Shown here: positions 34,861-43,590 of the stretch, one piece after another
How positions within the stretch are numbered: the first letter of the stretch is position 1
How the letters are laid out: each line of letters starts with the position of its first letter
Source: an uncultured Lachnospiraceae bacterium
Lineage (GTDB): Bacteria; Bacillota; Clostridia; Lachnospirales; Lachnospiraceae
NCBI GenBank assembly: GCA_902770965.1
Contig: CACXUY010000017.1
Location: forward strand, 1-64,000
DNA length: 64,000 nt
Direction of reading: 5' to 3'
Position numbers and translations under genes: made by a program
Notes under the pieces: generated by a model
Told to the model about the DNA's origin: nothing
The model's input: the letters and a program-made list of their open reading frames with translations, nothing else
Databases searched by the model: none

Positions 34861-34910
34861 GGCCGCCCCACAACCAAGGATGCGCAGCATCCCGAGTCCG
34901 GGGGCTGAAC
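34861..34910 (-). repeat. Partial reverse copy of the intergenic repeat
   Basis: GGCCGCCCCACAACCAAGGA, then TGCGCAGCATCCCGAGTCC and GGGGGCTGAAC: the left third of the 160-bp repeat, reversed, between feoAB and the sugar cluster. Confidence 0.75.
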
Positions 34911-34945
34911 AGATACGATAATTTCAAAGAGTGGAGAAGAGTGAG

Positions 34946-35725
34946 ATGAAGGTAGTGATACTTGCCGGTGGGTTCGGAACCAGAATATCCGAGGAATCTG
35001 TTTTTAAACCCAAGCCGATGCTCGAGATCGGCGGGATGCCCATCCTTTGGCATATTATGAAGAATTACTCGTACTATGGCTACAATGAATTCGTCATCTG
35101 CGCAGGCTACAAGCAGCATGTGATAAAGGAATGGTTCGCGGACTATTTCCTGCACACATCTGATATAACCTTCGATTACACGAATGGCAGGAATGAGATC
35201 ATCGTCCACAACAAGCACGTCGAGCCCTGGAAGGTGACGATAGTTGACACCGGACTGAACACACAGACCGGCGGCAGGGTTAAGAGGATACGCAGCTATA
35301 TCGGTGACGAGCCGTTCATGCTCACCTACGGAGATGCTGTGGGAGATATCAACATCCCCGAGTTGGTGGAATTCCACAGGTCTCATGGACGTATCGGGAC
35401 GATGTCCATGTACAACTTCGGACAGAACAAGGGAGTTGTCGAGGTAGGTAAGGATGGCGTCATTGATGCTTTCCGTGAGAAATCTGACGCTGACGGCGAT
35501 CTGATCAATATCGGCTTCATGGTATTTGAACCGGCGCTGTTTGATTATATAAAAGGCGATGAGACTATATTCGAGAAGGGACCGCTGACCGATCTTGTGG
35601 CAGAGCACCAGCTGGTGGGCTATGTGCACAAGGGTTACTGGCAGTGCATGGACACCATGAGGGAGAAGCAGCAGCTGGAAAAGCTCTGGAATTCCGGGGA
35701 TGCCCCGTGGATGATATGGAGATAA
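34946..35725 (+). CDS. rfbF: Glucose-1-phosphate cytidylyltransferase
   Basis: Forms CDP-glucose from CTP and glucose 1-phosphate, the entry step to CDP-6-deoxy and 3,6-dideoxy sugars of surface polysaccharides. The 259-residue nucleotidyltransferase has the signature VILAGGFGTRISEESVFKPK with the catalytic Lys, a GGMPILWHIMKNYSYYG segment, a YGDAVGDINI metal site and INIGFMVFEP later, all specific for this family (RfbF/DdhA). Start ATG 34946 (MKVVILAGG) has GGAGAAGAG upstream. It is the first gene of the sugar operon, its stop one base from the dehydratase start. Confidence 0.95.
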   Translation: MKVVILAGGFGTRISEESVFKPKPMLEIGGMPILWHIMKNYSYYGYNEFVICAGYKQHVIKEWFADYFLHTSDITFDYTNGRNEIIVHNKHVEPWKVTIVDTGLNTQTGGRVKRIRSYIGDEPFMLTYGDAVGDINIPELVEFHRSHGRIGTMSMYNFGQNKGVVEVGKDGVIDAFREKSDADGDLINIGFMVFEPALFDYIKGDETIFEKGPLTDLVAEHQLVGYVHKGYWQCMDTMREKQQLEKLWNSGDAPWMIWR

Positions 35726-36750
35726 ATGATGGATTTTGATGTCAATTATTATAATGGGAAAAAAGTGCTTCTTACGGGCCACACAGGCTTCAAGGGCTCG
35801 TGGATGTCGGTGATCCTGGCAAACGCGGGCGCAAAGCTCATCGGGTATTCCAGCTGTTCGAAGACTGAGACGAGGCTGTTTGATCTTTGCGGCGTGAAGG
35901 ATCAGATCACGCATATCAAGGGCGATGTGAGAGACCTCGGGCATCTTTTAGATGTTTTTAATGAATATCAGCCGGAGATAGTCATACATATGGCGGCGCA
36001 GCCCATAGTGAGGGACAGCTACAAGGATCCGGTGGGCACATATTCGACGAATGTAATGGGTACGGTCAACGTCTGCGAGGCAGTGCGCCGGACGCCTTCC
36101 GTGCGCTCCTTCCTGAATGTCACGACTGATAAGGTATATGAAAACAAGGAATGGGAGTGGGGCTACAGGGAGAACGAGCCTCTGGATGGCTATGATCCTT
36201 ATTCGAACTCAAAGTCCTGCTCAGAGCTCGTTACGCACTCCTATAGAGCATCTTTCCTTGACGGTAAGGTCGCGGTCTCAACCGCCCGCGCGGGAAATGT
36301 TATCGGCGGCGGTGATTTCGCTAATGACCGTATTATCCCCGACTGCGTCAGGGCGGCGGTGAAGCATGAAGACATAATCGTGCGCAATCCATTTTCAACT
36401 CGCCCTTACCAGCACGTACTTGAACCTGTTTTCGCCTATCTTATGATAGCCGCCATGCAGTTGTGGGACCTGATGACCAGGACTGTTTCCAGACAGGCGC
36501 CTTGGTCGATCTTTTCGTGAAGCACTGGGGTGAAGGCATGAGATGGATAGACAGATATGACGGCGGACCGCACGAGGCGAATTTCCTGAAGCTTGACTGC
36601 TCGAAGCTGAAGACGACCTTCGGATGGAGGCCTCGCTGGAATCTGGAAGAGGCGATAGCGAAGGTGGTCGAGTGGAGCAAGGTCTGGATGAGGGGAGAGG
36701 ACGTCCGCCCCGTGATGGACAGCCAGATCGAGGAGTTTCTGCGGCAGTGA
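35726..36750 (+). pseudogene. rfbG: CDP-glucose 4,6-dehydratase, disrupted by an internal deletion
   Basis: This SDR enzyme makes CDP-4-keto-6-deoxyglucose. The N-terminal part is normal: NAD-binding LTGHTGFKGSW, HMAAQPIVRDSY, then the Tyr-Lys pair in YDPYSNSKSCSE and RAGNVIGGGDFANDRIIPD. After VLEPVFAYLMIAAMQ the frame is lost; the remainder (GPDDQDCFQTGALVDLFVKH, then LDCSKLKTTFGWRPRWNLEE) continues in another frame from about 36456 to 36750. About a dozen residues normally lying between these blocks are absent, so I infer an out-of-frame deletion of a few tens of bases near 36455-36462 rather than a single-base error. Unless corrected, CDP-sugar synthesis would stop after CDP-glucose. Confidence 0.9.
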
Positions 36751-36904
36751 CATAACAGGCAAGGACGCGATGATTAAGCCATCGCGCGGATATAATTCAG
36801 ACAGTATCAGATATAATTGATGACATGTATCCCGGGGTTTATACAGCCGGCGATGCCAATACCGGCATACAGGTTAACTGTCGATATTGTAAGGGAGAGA
36901 AGAT

Positions 36905-37816
36905 ATGGTGAATGTGATTGTTGCCGGAGCCAATGGCTTCATAGGCAAAAACCTGGTCAACAGCCTGCTGGCGAAAGGATATTCGGTAACCGCGCTTGAC
37001 GCCAGATTCGATGAAGAGCTTTTGTCAAAGGTTAGCTGCATTGATGTTAAGGGCAGGGGCATGGACGACATAGCGGAAGAGCTGGCCGGAAAAAAGTATG
37101 GCTGTTTCTTCAATTTGGCCTGGATGGGAACGTCAGGACCGATGCGGGCGGATTACAACATCCAGCTCGAAAATGTCAGGCTCACCTGTGATTTCGTGAA
37201 GCTATGTGCTTCTATAGGCTGCCCCCGTTTTATTTACGCGTCAAGTATTAACGAGATGGAGACATACGAATATCTTCAGTCCGATGGCATAGAGCCTTCA
37301 GGCGGATATATTTACGGTACCGGTAAGCTTGCGGCCCATCTCATGGGTGAGACGGTGGCTAAGCTGGAAGGGATCGATTTCATCCCTGTTATCATCACAA
37401 ATATTTATGGCATAGGAGAGAAATCCGCGAGGCTGGTCTATACCTCCATAAAGAAGCTCATCAGAGGTGAGCATTGCTCCTTCACCTCCGGTCATCAGAA
37501 TTATGATTTTATCTATATCACTGACGCGATAGACTCCATGATCGAAGTGGCGGAAAAGGGGAAGGGCTTCACCCGCTACTATATAGGAAGCGGCGAGCCT
37601 AAACCACTTAGGGAGTTCCTGCTGAAGATGCGTGACATAGTCGCGCCCGGCGCGGAGCTTGGCCTGGGCGACATCCCCTTCAAGGGAGTGAGCGTGGACT
37701 ACAGCCAGTTCAAGCTGAAGCAGATCGAAAAAGACACAGGCTTCAGGAATAAGGTCTCGTTTGAGGACGGAATAAGGATGACTGCGGATTATATACGCTC
37801 GGAGGAAGGGCTCTGA
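36905..37816 (+). CDS. NAD(P)-dependent epimerase/dehydratase (sugar-nucleotide reductase-like)
   Basis: A 303-residue extended SDR protein. It starts with a Rossmann motif (VIVAGANGFIGKNLV, GxxGxxG), has a Ser-containing YASSINEME segment and an active-site YIYGTGK (YxxxK) near 140-146, then NIYGIGEKSARLVY. In CDP-sugar clusters such proteins reduce the 4-keto group or epimerise CDP-4-keto-6-deoxyhexose, so it probably acts after the dehydratase; the exact product is unknown. The start has AAGGGAGAGAAG upstream. A 154-bp gap to the previous gene may carry a secondary promoter. It is followed 36 bp later by an RfbC-like epimerase. Confidence 0.85.
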   Translation: MVNVIVAGANGFIGKNLVNSLLAKGYSVTALDARFDEELLSKVSCIDVKGRGMDDIAEELAGKKYGCFFNLAWMGTSGPMRADYNIQLENVRLTCDFVKLCASIGCPRFIYASSINEMETYEYLQSDGIEPSGGYIYGTGKLAAHLMGETVAKLEGIDFIPVIITNIYGIGEKSARLVYTSIKKLIRGEHCSFTSGHQNYDFIYITDAIDSMIEVAEKGKGFTRYYIGSGEPKPLREFLLKMRDIVAPGAELGLGDIPFKGVSVDYSQFKLKQIEKDTGFRNKVSFEDGIRMTADYIRSEEGL

Positions 37817-37852
37817 TAAGCAGAGCGGTAAGCTTATTCAAGGGGGGTTTTT

Positions 37853-38524
37853 ATGGTACAGAGATTCGAATTCAAGGAGCTCGAGCTGAAGGGCGCGTAT
37901 CTCATCAAGCCTTTTTACGCGACGGACGACCGCGGCGGGCTTATCAAGGATTATAATATCGACACATTCAGAGCGAATGGGATCGATTATGAACTTAAGG
38001 AGACCTTCTACACCATATCGAAGCGCTGTGTGATACGTTCGACGCATTTTCAGCTCATCAAGCCTCAGCCCAAGCTCATGCGCTGCATCAGCGGAAGGGT
38101 CTTCTATGTTATAGTCGACCTGCGCCCGGACTCTCCGACCTATGGGAAGTATCTCCACATGGAGCTTAACGGCGATGACCCGACCAGCATTCTCTGCCCG
38201 GCGGGCTTCGGCCAGGGGTATCTGGTATTGGAGGATTCCGTGATGAGCTATAAGGCTGCTGAGGTCTTCTATGGCGAGGGTGACTCAGGCATAATGTATG
38301 ATGACCCTGATATCGGTATCGAGTGGCCTTTTGAACTCATAGGCGGCAGGGACAAGCTTATCATCAGCGAGAAAGATCTGCAGCTCATGAGCTTTAAGCA
38401 GTACACACAGAAAATGCGCGAACAATCCAAGGCTGATGAGGCCGAAGGCCAGGATGTGAAGTCCTGCTCGAAAGAAGAGGACAAAGCTTCTGATCAGGAT
38501 GAGACATCAAGGCAGGAGGACTGA
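37853..38524 (+). CDS. dTDP-4-dehydrorhamnose 3,5-epimerase-like protein (RfbC family)
   Basis: A 223-residue cupin-fold sugar-nucleotide epimerase. Typical features: TDDRGGLIKDYNIDTF near 24-39, the catalytic-region IRSTHFQ, SGRVFYVIVDLRPDSPTYGK, CPAGFGQGYLVLEDS and YDDPDIGIEWPF. In rhamnose synthesis this family epimerises C3 and C5 of the 4-keto-6-deoxy sugar; in this context the substrate is more likely a CDP-linked one. The last ~35 residues are a Lys/Glu/Asp/Ser-rich tail not needed for the fold. The start has AAGGGGGGTTTTT upstream. It is followed after 3 bp by a glycosyltransferase, so they are translationally close. Confidence 0.9.
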   Translation: MVQRFEFKELELKGAYLIKPFYATDDRGGLIKDYNIDTFRANGIDYELKETFYTISKRCVIRSTHFQLIKPQPKLMRCISGRVFYVIVDLRPDSPTYGKYLHMELNGDDPTSILCPAGFGQGYLVLEDSVMSYKAAEVFYGEGDSGIMYDDPDIGIEWPFELIGGRDKLIISEKDLQLMSFKQYTQKMREQSKADEAEGQDVKSCSKEEDKASDQDETSRQED

Positions 38525-38527
38525 GCG

Positions 38528-39547
38528 ATGAATGTAGCGTATTCGGCCAGCGACCTGTATTCTGAGCTTGCGGCGGTTTCCATTGCCTCGATTTTTGAAA
38601 ACAGCAAGGACGTGGATGAGATCAATGTCTACGTTATCGACATAGGGATAAGTGACAAGCACAAGCAGGATATGCTCGATCTTGCTGCGGCATATGGGCG
38701 AAACCTTTGTTTCCTTGAGGATCTGAACGTGGAGGATATCGCCCATACAAAGATAAATGTGGGACGCTGGCATATAAGCACGTTCTCACGGCTGTTTCTG
38801 CTGCATGTACTGCCTGAGGGGCTTGACAAGATCATCTACGTCGACTGTGACATGATCATTCGCCATTCGCTCAAGTCGTTGTGGGAGATGGACATGGAGG
38901 GAACCTGGTGCATGAGCGCAGACGATTGCCGAGGGAAGATGTACCGCAAGGACATCGGCATTCCGCTGGATTCTATCTACACTAACAATGGGCTGATGGT
39001 GATCGACCTTGACGCGTGGCGCGAGAACGATGTCGAGAGCATGTTCATTGATTTTATCAACAAGTATCATGGCGATATCACATATATGGATCAGGGCGTG
39101 CTCAACGGAGTCTTCCAGCCGCTGAAGAAGGTGAAGCTGCTGCCGATCTCATACAACGCACAGACCTTCTGTTATGATCTGGGCTACGATGGGCTTCAGG
39201 CATGCCGCAAGCCCGTGTGGGCATACTCGAAAGAAGAGTTCGAGAAAGACACGGCAGATCCTGTCATCGTTCATTTTACCACCTGCTTTATGTCGGGCAC
39301 CAGACCGTGGTTTAAGAAGGACGGACATCCTTTTCGAGGCGAATTCCTGTACTATAGGCGTCTGACAGCGTGGAGGAACGAGCCTCTGTGGGAGGACACG
39401 ACTCCCTGGAAGAAAAAAGCGATGACAAAGATCAGCCAGGTCATGCCGAAACCTGTAACCTACGGCATCATCCATGTCGCTCATGTGTGGGGATATCCTA
39501 CTGTGAGGGAACTCAAGAGCAAGCTTAAAGGACGGAAGGCAGACTGA
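38528..39547 (+). CDS. Family 8 glycosyltransferase
   Basis: A 339-residue GT-A glycosyltransferase of the GT8 family (retaining; uses UDP-glucose or UDP-galactose in known members). Signatures: MNVAYSASDLYSELAAVSI at the start, YVDCDMIIRHSLKSLWE with the DxD metal site near 107-111, TNNGLMVIDLDAW, and MDQGVLNGVF, then a VHFTTCFMSGTRPWF segment near 255. The C-terminal basic amphipathic segment (KKKAMTKISQVM onward) may bind the membrane. It probably adds a hexose to a lipid-linked surface glycan. The start has AGGAGGAC upstream, within the end of the epimerase gene. A GT4 gene starts 5 bp downstream. Confidence 0.9.
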   Translation: MNVAYSASDLYSELAAVSIASIFENSKDVDEINVYVIDIGISDKHKQDMLDLAAAYGRNLCFLEDLNVEDIAHTKINVGRWHISTFSRLFLLHVLPEGLDKIIYVDCDMIIRHSLKSLWEMDMEGTWCMSADDCRGKMYRKDIGIPLDSIYTNNGLMVIDLDAWRENDVESMFIDFINKYHGDITYMDQGVLNGVFQPLKKVKLLPISYNAQTFCYDLGYDGLQACRKPVWAYSKEEFEKDTADPVIVHFTTCFMSGTRPWFKKDGHPFRGEFLYYRRLTAWRNEPLWEDTTPWKKKAMTKISQVMPKPVTYGIIHVAHVWGYPTVRELKSKLKGRKAD

Positions 39548-39551
39548 GATA

Positions 39552-40769
39552 ATGAAAATATTGATGGTAAATAAATTTCTGCACCCGGTTGGCGGTACTG
39601 AGACCTACATCTTCAAGCTTGGCGACTACCTGAAGCAGCAGGGACATGAAGTCCAGTACTTCGGGATGGAGCACGAAGGACGCATCGTGGGCAATGAAGC
39701 GGAAGCTTACACAGCCGACATGGATTTTCATGGAGGTCCCCGCCTTGTTAAGCTCATCTATCCTCTCAAGACTATCTACAGTTTTGACGCGAGAAAGAAG
39801 ATAAGGCGGGTGCTTGACAGCATGCAGCCTGACGTCGTCCATCTGAATAATATTAATTATCAGCTGACTCCCGCGATCATCCTGGAGGTCGTCCGTTGGA
39901 GAAAAGCTGCAGGAAGAGCATGCCGCATAATACTCACCGCGCATGACTACAATTTGATCTGCCCGAACCACATGCTCAACAACCCTAACACCGGGAAAAA
40001 CTGTGAGCTATGCATCGGCGGGCATTTCATAAACTGCGCGAAGGGCAAATGCATCCATGGTTCGAGGGCGAAGAGCATAGTTGGCATGGCGGAGGGCTAT
40101 TACTAGAAGCTGAGGCGGACATACGGCTTTATCGATGAGGTCATCTGTTGTTCCGCCTTTATGAAGACAAAGATTGACACCAATCCGCTGCTCGCGAAAA
40201 AGACTGTCGTGCTGCACAATTTCATCGATAAGGCTGAGAAAGGCGCAGGTTCTTCCGGGGAGACCGTCAAAAAAGAATATGTGCTGTACTTCGGGCGCTA
40301 CGCAAAGGAGAAGGGCATTTTGACTTTGATCGATGTCTGCCGGTCGCTTCCCGATATAGCCTTCGTATTTGCGGGAGCGGGGGCTCTTGAAGGTAAGCTC
40401 AAAGAAGTAAAAAATATAAAGAATGTGGGCTTTCAGACAGGCGCGTCACTGGAGAAGCTGATAAGGGAGGCGAGATTTTCCGTCTATCCTTCTGAGTGGT
40501 ATGAGAATTGCCCCTTCTCCGTCATGGAGAGTCAGATGTATGGTACGCCGGTGGTCGGAGCGAATATCGGCGGCATTCCCGAGCTGATAGAGGAAGGCAA
40601 GACAGGCGATCTCTTTGCTGCGGGAAATGCCCGCGACCTGAGGAAAAAGGTGAAGGCTCTCTGGAATGACAGAGAGCGGCTGCAGAGCTACACTGAAAAA
40701 TGCAAGGACATAAGCTTCGATGATATCGAGGAATATGTGAAGAAGCTGATGAAGATCTACAGAGCTTAA
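39552..40769 (+). pseudogene. Family 4 glycosyltransferase interrupted by one TAG codon
   Basis: A GT-B glycosyltransferase of the GT4 family with an N-terminal acceptor domain (MVNKFLHPVGGTETYIFKLG) and a C-terminal nucleotide-sugar domain (LYFGRYAKEKGILTLIDVCR, then PSEWYENCPFSVMESQMYGT with the EX7E motif). A single in-frame TAG at 40104-40106 splits it after GMAEGYY; the frame continues without gap into KLRRTYGFIDEVICCSAF and ends at 40769. The Cys-rich DYNLICPNH ... CELCIGG segment matches relatives. One base change would restore a normal ~405-residue protein, so it is either a recent nonsense mutation or is read through. It is the last gene of the sugar cluster. Confidence 0.88.
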
Positions 40770-40849
40770 CCGAACTGAATTCCGGATGCATTAAAAACTG
40801 TTCCGGAATAATCATGTAAGCAGGGCTGACATTTTGAATTACGGGTAAC

Positions 40850-41009
40850 TATTCAGCACCCCAGACTCGGGATGCTGCGCATCCCTCGTTGTGGGGCGTC
40901 CAGAGGCGCTGCGCGCCTTGTCCGCCCCAAGATAGCTGTTATAATACGTCCGAAGTGCAAGCACTTCGTCCTGTATTCTAACAGTTATCTTGGGGTGCTG
41001 AATAATTAC
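40850..41009 (+). repeat. 160-bp structured intergenic repeat, full copy 2
   Basis: ATTCAGCACCCCAGACTCGG ... TCTTGGGGTGCTGAATAATT. Nearly identical to copy 1 over its length, with the same nested hairpins. It separates the sugar cluster from the aldose epimerase gene. Confidence 0.92.
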
Positions 41010-41050
41010 CAATTACGATATGAGCATATATTATTCAGGGAGAAGAAGGT

Positions 41051-41959
41051 ATGCGATACACACTTGAGAATGAATACCTTTTAGTCGAGGCAGATGAAAA
41101 TGGCGCGGAGCTCACGAGCATACGTTCAAAGAAGGACTTTACAGAGTATCTGTGGCAGGCCGATGAACGCTACTGGAGGCGCCATGCGCCGGTGCTCTTT
41201 CCTATCGTCGGAAGCCTCAGCGGCAAAAAGCTGGTGATCAACGGCGCGGATTACCCCATGGGGCAGCACGGTTTCGCGAGGGACAAGATCTTTAAGATGG
41301 CGTCAAGGACAGATGATACTATATGGTTCGCGCTCGACTCCGATGAAGAGATAAAGGAGCGCTACCCTTATGACTTCCGTCTGGAGATAGGCTATATACT
41401 GAAGGATAACACTGTCAAGAATATCTGGAGGGTGACGAACACAGGGGATTTTGCGAATGCAGGCAAGCTTCACTATCAGATCGGCGGACACCCTGCATTC
41501 AATTGTCCGCTTGAGCGGGAAGCTTCGTCAGATAATGGCAAACAGTCAGATTACTTCTTCCGTTTTGGCACAGACGCCCCTATCCGCTATCGCCTTCTGA
41601 ACGAAAAAGGTCTTCTGGTTGAGACTGAATATGAGCTTGCCACGGAAGGTGGTTATTACAAGATTACGGATGACATGTTTGACAAGGATGCGCTGATCGT
41701 GGAAGGAAGCCAGACCGGGGAGGTATCGATCTGCCTTCCTGACAAGAGAGCCTGTCTGACTGTCATATTTGATTCGCCGCTTTTTGGCCTGTGGTCTCCC
41801 ACCGGGAAGAACGCTCCTTTTGTCTGCATAGAACCCTGGTTCGGACGGGCTGACAGAGATTCCTTTGCCGGTGATATCGCTGACAGGGAATACGACCAGG
41901 TGCTTGAAGCAGGAGAGAGCAAGGAGTACAGCTTTACGATCAGGGTAGACGGGATATAG
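41051..41959 (+). CDS. Aldose 1-epimerase family protein (LacX/YeaD-type)
   Basis: A 302-residue galactose-mutarotase-like protein. Visible family features: ENEYLLVEADENGAELTSIR at the start, WRRHAPVLFPIVGSLSG, the MGQHGFARDK motif with the conserved His, a second His in YQIGGHPAFNCP, and the acidic residue in FVCIEPWFGRAD. Members interconvert anomers of free or phosphorylated sugars; this branch (LacX/YeaD) has poorly defined substrates. The start has AGGGAGAAGAAGG upstream. It ends with TAG at normal length, and 17 bp later a small regulator begins, so the two are probably co-transcribed. Confidence 0.9.
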   Translation: MRYTLENEYLLVEADENGAELTSIRSKKDFTEYLWQADERYWRRHAPVLFPIVGSLSGKKLVINGADYPMGQHGFARDKIFKMASRTDDTIWFALDSDEEIKERYPYDFRLEIGYILKDNTVKNIWRVTNTGDFANAGKLHYQIGGHPAFNCPLEREASSDNGKQSDYFFRFGTDAPIRYRLLNEKGLLVETEYELATEGGYYKITDDMFDKDALIVEGSQTGEVSICLPDKRACLTVIFDSPLFGLWSPTGKNAPFVCIEPWFGRADRDSFAGDIADREYDQVLEAGESKEYSFTIRVDGI

Positions 41960-41976
41960 GATGAAGGAGTACGGAC

Positions 41977-42273
41977 ATGTTTCTTAGCATCGACAGTATA
42001 TTGACCGGAAAGATGATCAAGCTGTGTATGTCCATGAGGCATCTTTCGGTAAATGATGTAAAGGAGGCGCTTTCTCTTGACTGTCCGCAGTCGGTCTATC
42101 ATTGGCTCAATGGTCAGAGCCTGCCCACAACCGACAATCTCTATGCACTGAGCAATCTGCTAAGGGTTCCTATGGATATGTTGGTTGTAGGGAGAGGCAA
42201 AAATCATGCCAAGCTCGGACTTCCAGGAAGAGATCAACGCCTGATACTTTACTATGAGCTGTGCAGCAACTAA
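41977..42273 (+). CDS. Small helix-turn-helix (XRE-like) protein
   Basis: A 98-residue protein with an XRE-type helix-turn-helix at about 12-70: IKLCMSMRHLSVNDVKEALS, then SVYHWLNGQSLPTTDNLYAL and SNLLRVPMDMLVV. It probably binds DNA as a dimer and could regulate the aldose epimerase operon or a target elsewhere. There are no metal or ligand motifs. AAGGAG lies eight bases upstream of the ATG. It is followed by a strong bidirectional terminator at 42302-42345. Confidence 0.82.
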   Translation: MFLSIDSILTGKMIKLCMSMRHLSVNDVKEALSLDCPQSVYHWLNGQSLPTTDNLYALSNLLRVPMDMLVVGRGKNHAKLGLPGRDQRLILYYELCSN

Positions 42274-42301
42274 ATGTATTTGCTATGACTTAAGGAATGA
42301 A

Positions 42302-42345
42302 AAACCGTCCATTGAAGGTCTTTGATGACGATCAATGGACGGTTT
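42302..42345. terminator. Bidirectional terminator
   Basis: AAACCGTCCATTGA (42302-42315) pairs perfectly with TCAATGGACGGTTT (42332-42345). It lies between the convergent small regulator gene and the subtilase remnant. Confidence 0.85.
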
Positions 42346-42369
42346 CGTTAAATATAAGATCTCATTGCC

Positions 42370-43432
42370 TTAACGGTTAAATACTTTTCCTTTATAGTAT
42401 CGGTACATGCGTGACGCAAGGTCAGAGTATTTATTACCTTGATCTGCTATCTCATCGGAATAGTATGTGCCAGGTTCGATTCCAAGGTCATTGCAGAGGT
42501 TCTTAAATTCATCCGAATTGACGAAACCGGACAGAAGCTTCTTGTAGGTGTAGCCGTTGTTTAACACATTGAGCCAGGAATCAACTTCCTTTGTCTCAGG
42601 ATTTCTGCCAAATATCGTATTATACAGAGCTTTGATATAGGCATGGCGGTCAAGAGGTTTTTTAGAGGATTCCGATGCCATTGTCAGCCGTCGCTTGGAT
42701 GATTCCGGTCACGGCCGTCCCATGTCCATTGGAATCGATCATTTTGCCGCCTGCTATAAGGTCTTTTCCTTCAAGGATCCTGCTGTAATCGAGATCTTGA
42801 TGAGAACCTGTGAGACCTGAATCCAGTACAGCTATTACTACATCTTTGCCTGTGATGCCCTTGTCCCGGAAGGCTTCCCAGCAGACAGAAGACATGATTT
42901 TATCCTGAAGGGTGTAATAAGTGTCACTCAGACGGCCGGTTTTGTAAATGTCGACATCAGAGCTGCCGTCTTTCCCACTGTTCTGTGAAGAACCTTGTGA
43001 GGCAGATCCATGTTCAGCAGCATCATCTGTTTCGATTCCAAGCAGCTCCTCTGCTCTTTTCAGGGTATCATAGTTGTCTACAAGTGAACGTCCGTAGCTC
43101 CCGAGAAGTGCGTAAGCAGATCTTGCCAGGATAGCGTTCTCCTTTGAGGCGGCAGGATCAGAGAATGTTTCGGATTCTGTAAGGCCGATGTTTGAAATCT
43201 TATTTCTGACATTATTTGCCGCAGCCTGTGACAGTGCTCTGGATGAAGCCCTCTTTATGCCAAGTGAAGACATCGTCGCGCCGCTGCCCGTATCAACATC
43301 AGCAGTCTGTGCTTCAACTATTGTATCGTAAAGAACCTTCGCCGTCCTGTAGTAAGAATTTGTCTACGCAAGCGGCTCGCTGAACAGCAGGTATGTAAGC
43401 CTGGAATGATATGCGTTAGCAATAACTAACTG
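42370..43432 (-). pseudogene. Remnant of a secreted subtilisin-like (S8) protease with a C-terminal DUF4214-like domain
   Basis: From 43432 one frame reads NAYHSRLTYLLFSEPLA, TAG (43366-43364), then TNSYYRTAKVLYDTIVEAQ and a Ser/Gly-rich propeptide-like region. Next come the first half of a subtilase domain: VVIAVLDSGLTGSHQDLDYS (catalytic Asp) and DSNGHGTAVTGIIQATADNG (catalytic His). It stops at TAA 42662. The catalytic Ser region (GTSMAAP-type) is missing. A different frame from about 42681 encodes a DUF4214-like domain (LYNTIFGRNPETKEVDSW, then LLSGFVNSDEFKNLCNDLGI) to 42370. So the gene has lost its signal peptide, gained a TAG, and lost the second half of the protease domain with a frame change. 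It lies downstream of a serpin on the same strand. Confidence 0.82.
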
Positions 43433-43492
43433 TTATGAGTTAGCATAACACAACCATATTAAGAACGTCAAGAGTATGAGATTATCTTCATG

Positions 43493-43518
43493 AAAAAAGC
43501 CGGCATTGTTCAGCCGGC
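43493..43518 (-). terminator. Terminator downstream of the serpin gene
   Basis: On the minus strand GCCGGC, 8-base loop, GCCGGC followed by TTTTTT. It ends leftward transcription from the serpin before the subtilase remnant. Confidence 0.8.
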
Positions 43519-43590
43519 CTGATAAAACGCAATCATAATAAACGTTAATATGATAGATGTTATCATGTAAAATAAAGAAGACGTGCGCGA

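Noticed and set aside
34496..35944. A 482-codon open frame on the minus strand
   Set aside because: It runs antisense to feoAB, rfbF and rfbG, which have clear family motifs. The composition is that of a shadow frame and it crosses an intergenic repeat.
7804..43366. Genome-wide reassignment of TAG to Gln
   Set aside because: modA, the aldose epimerase and gltS end with TAG at the expected family length, so TAG normally terminates. Local suppression remains only a possibility.
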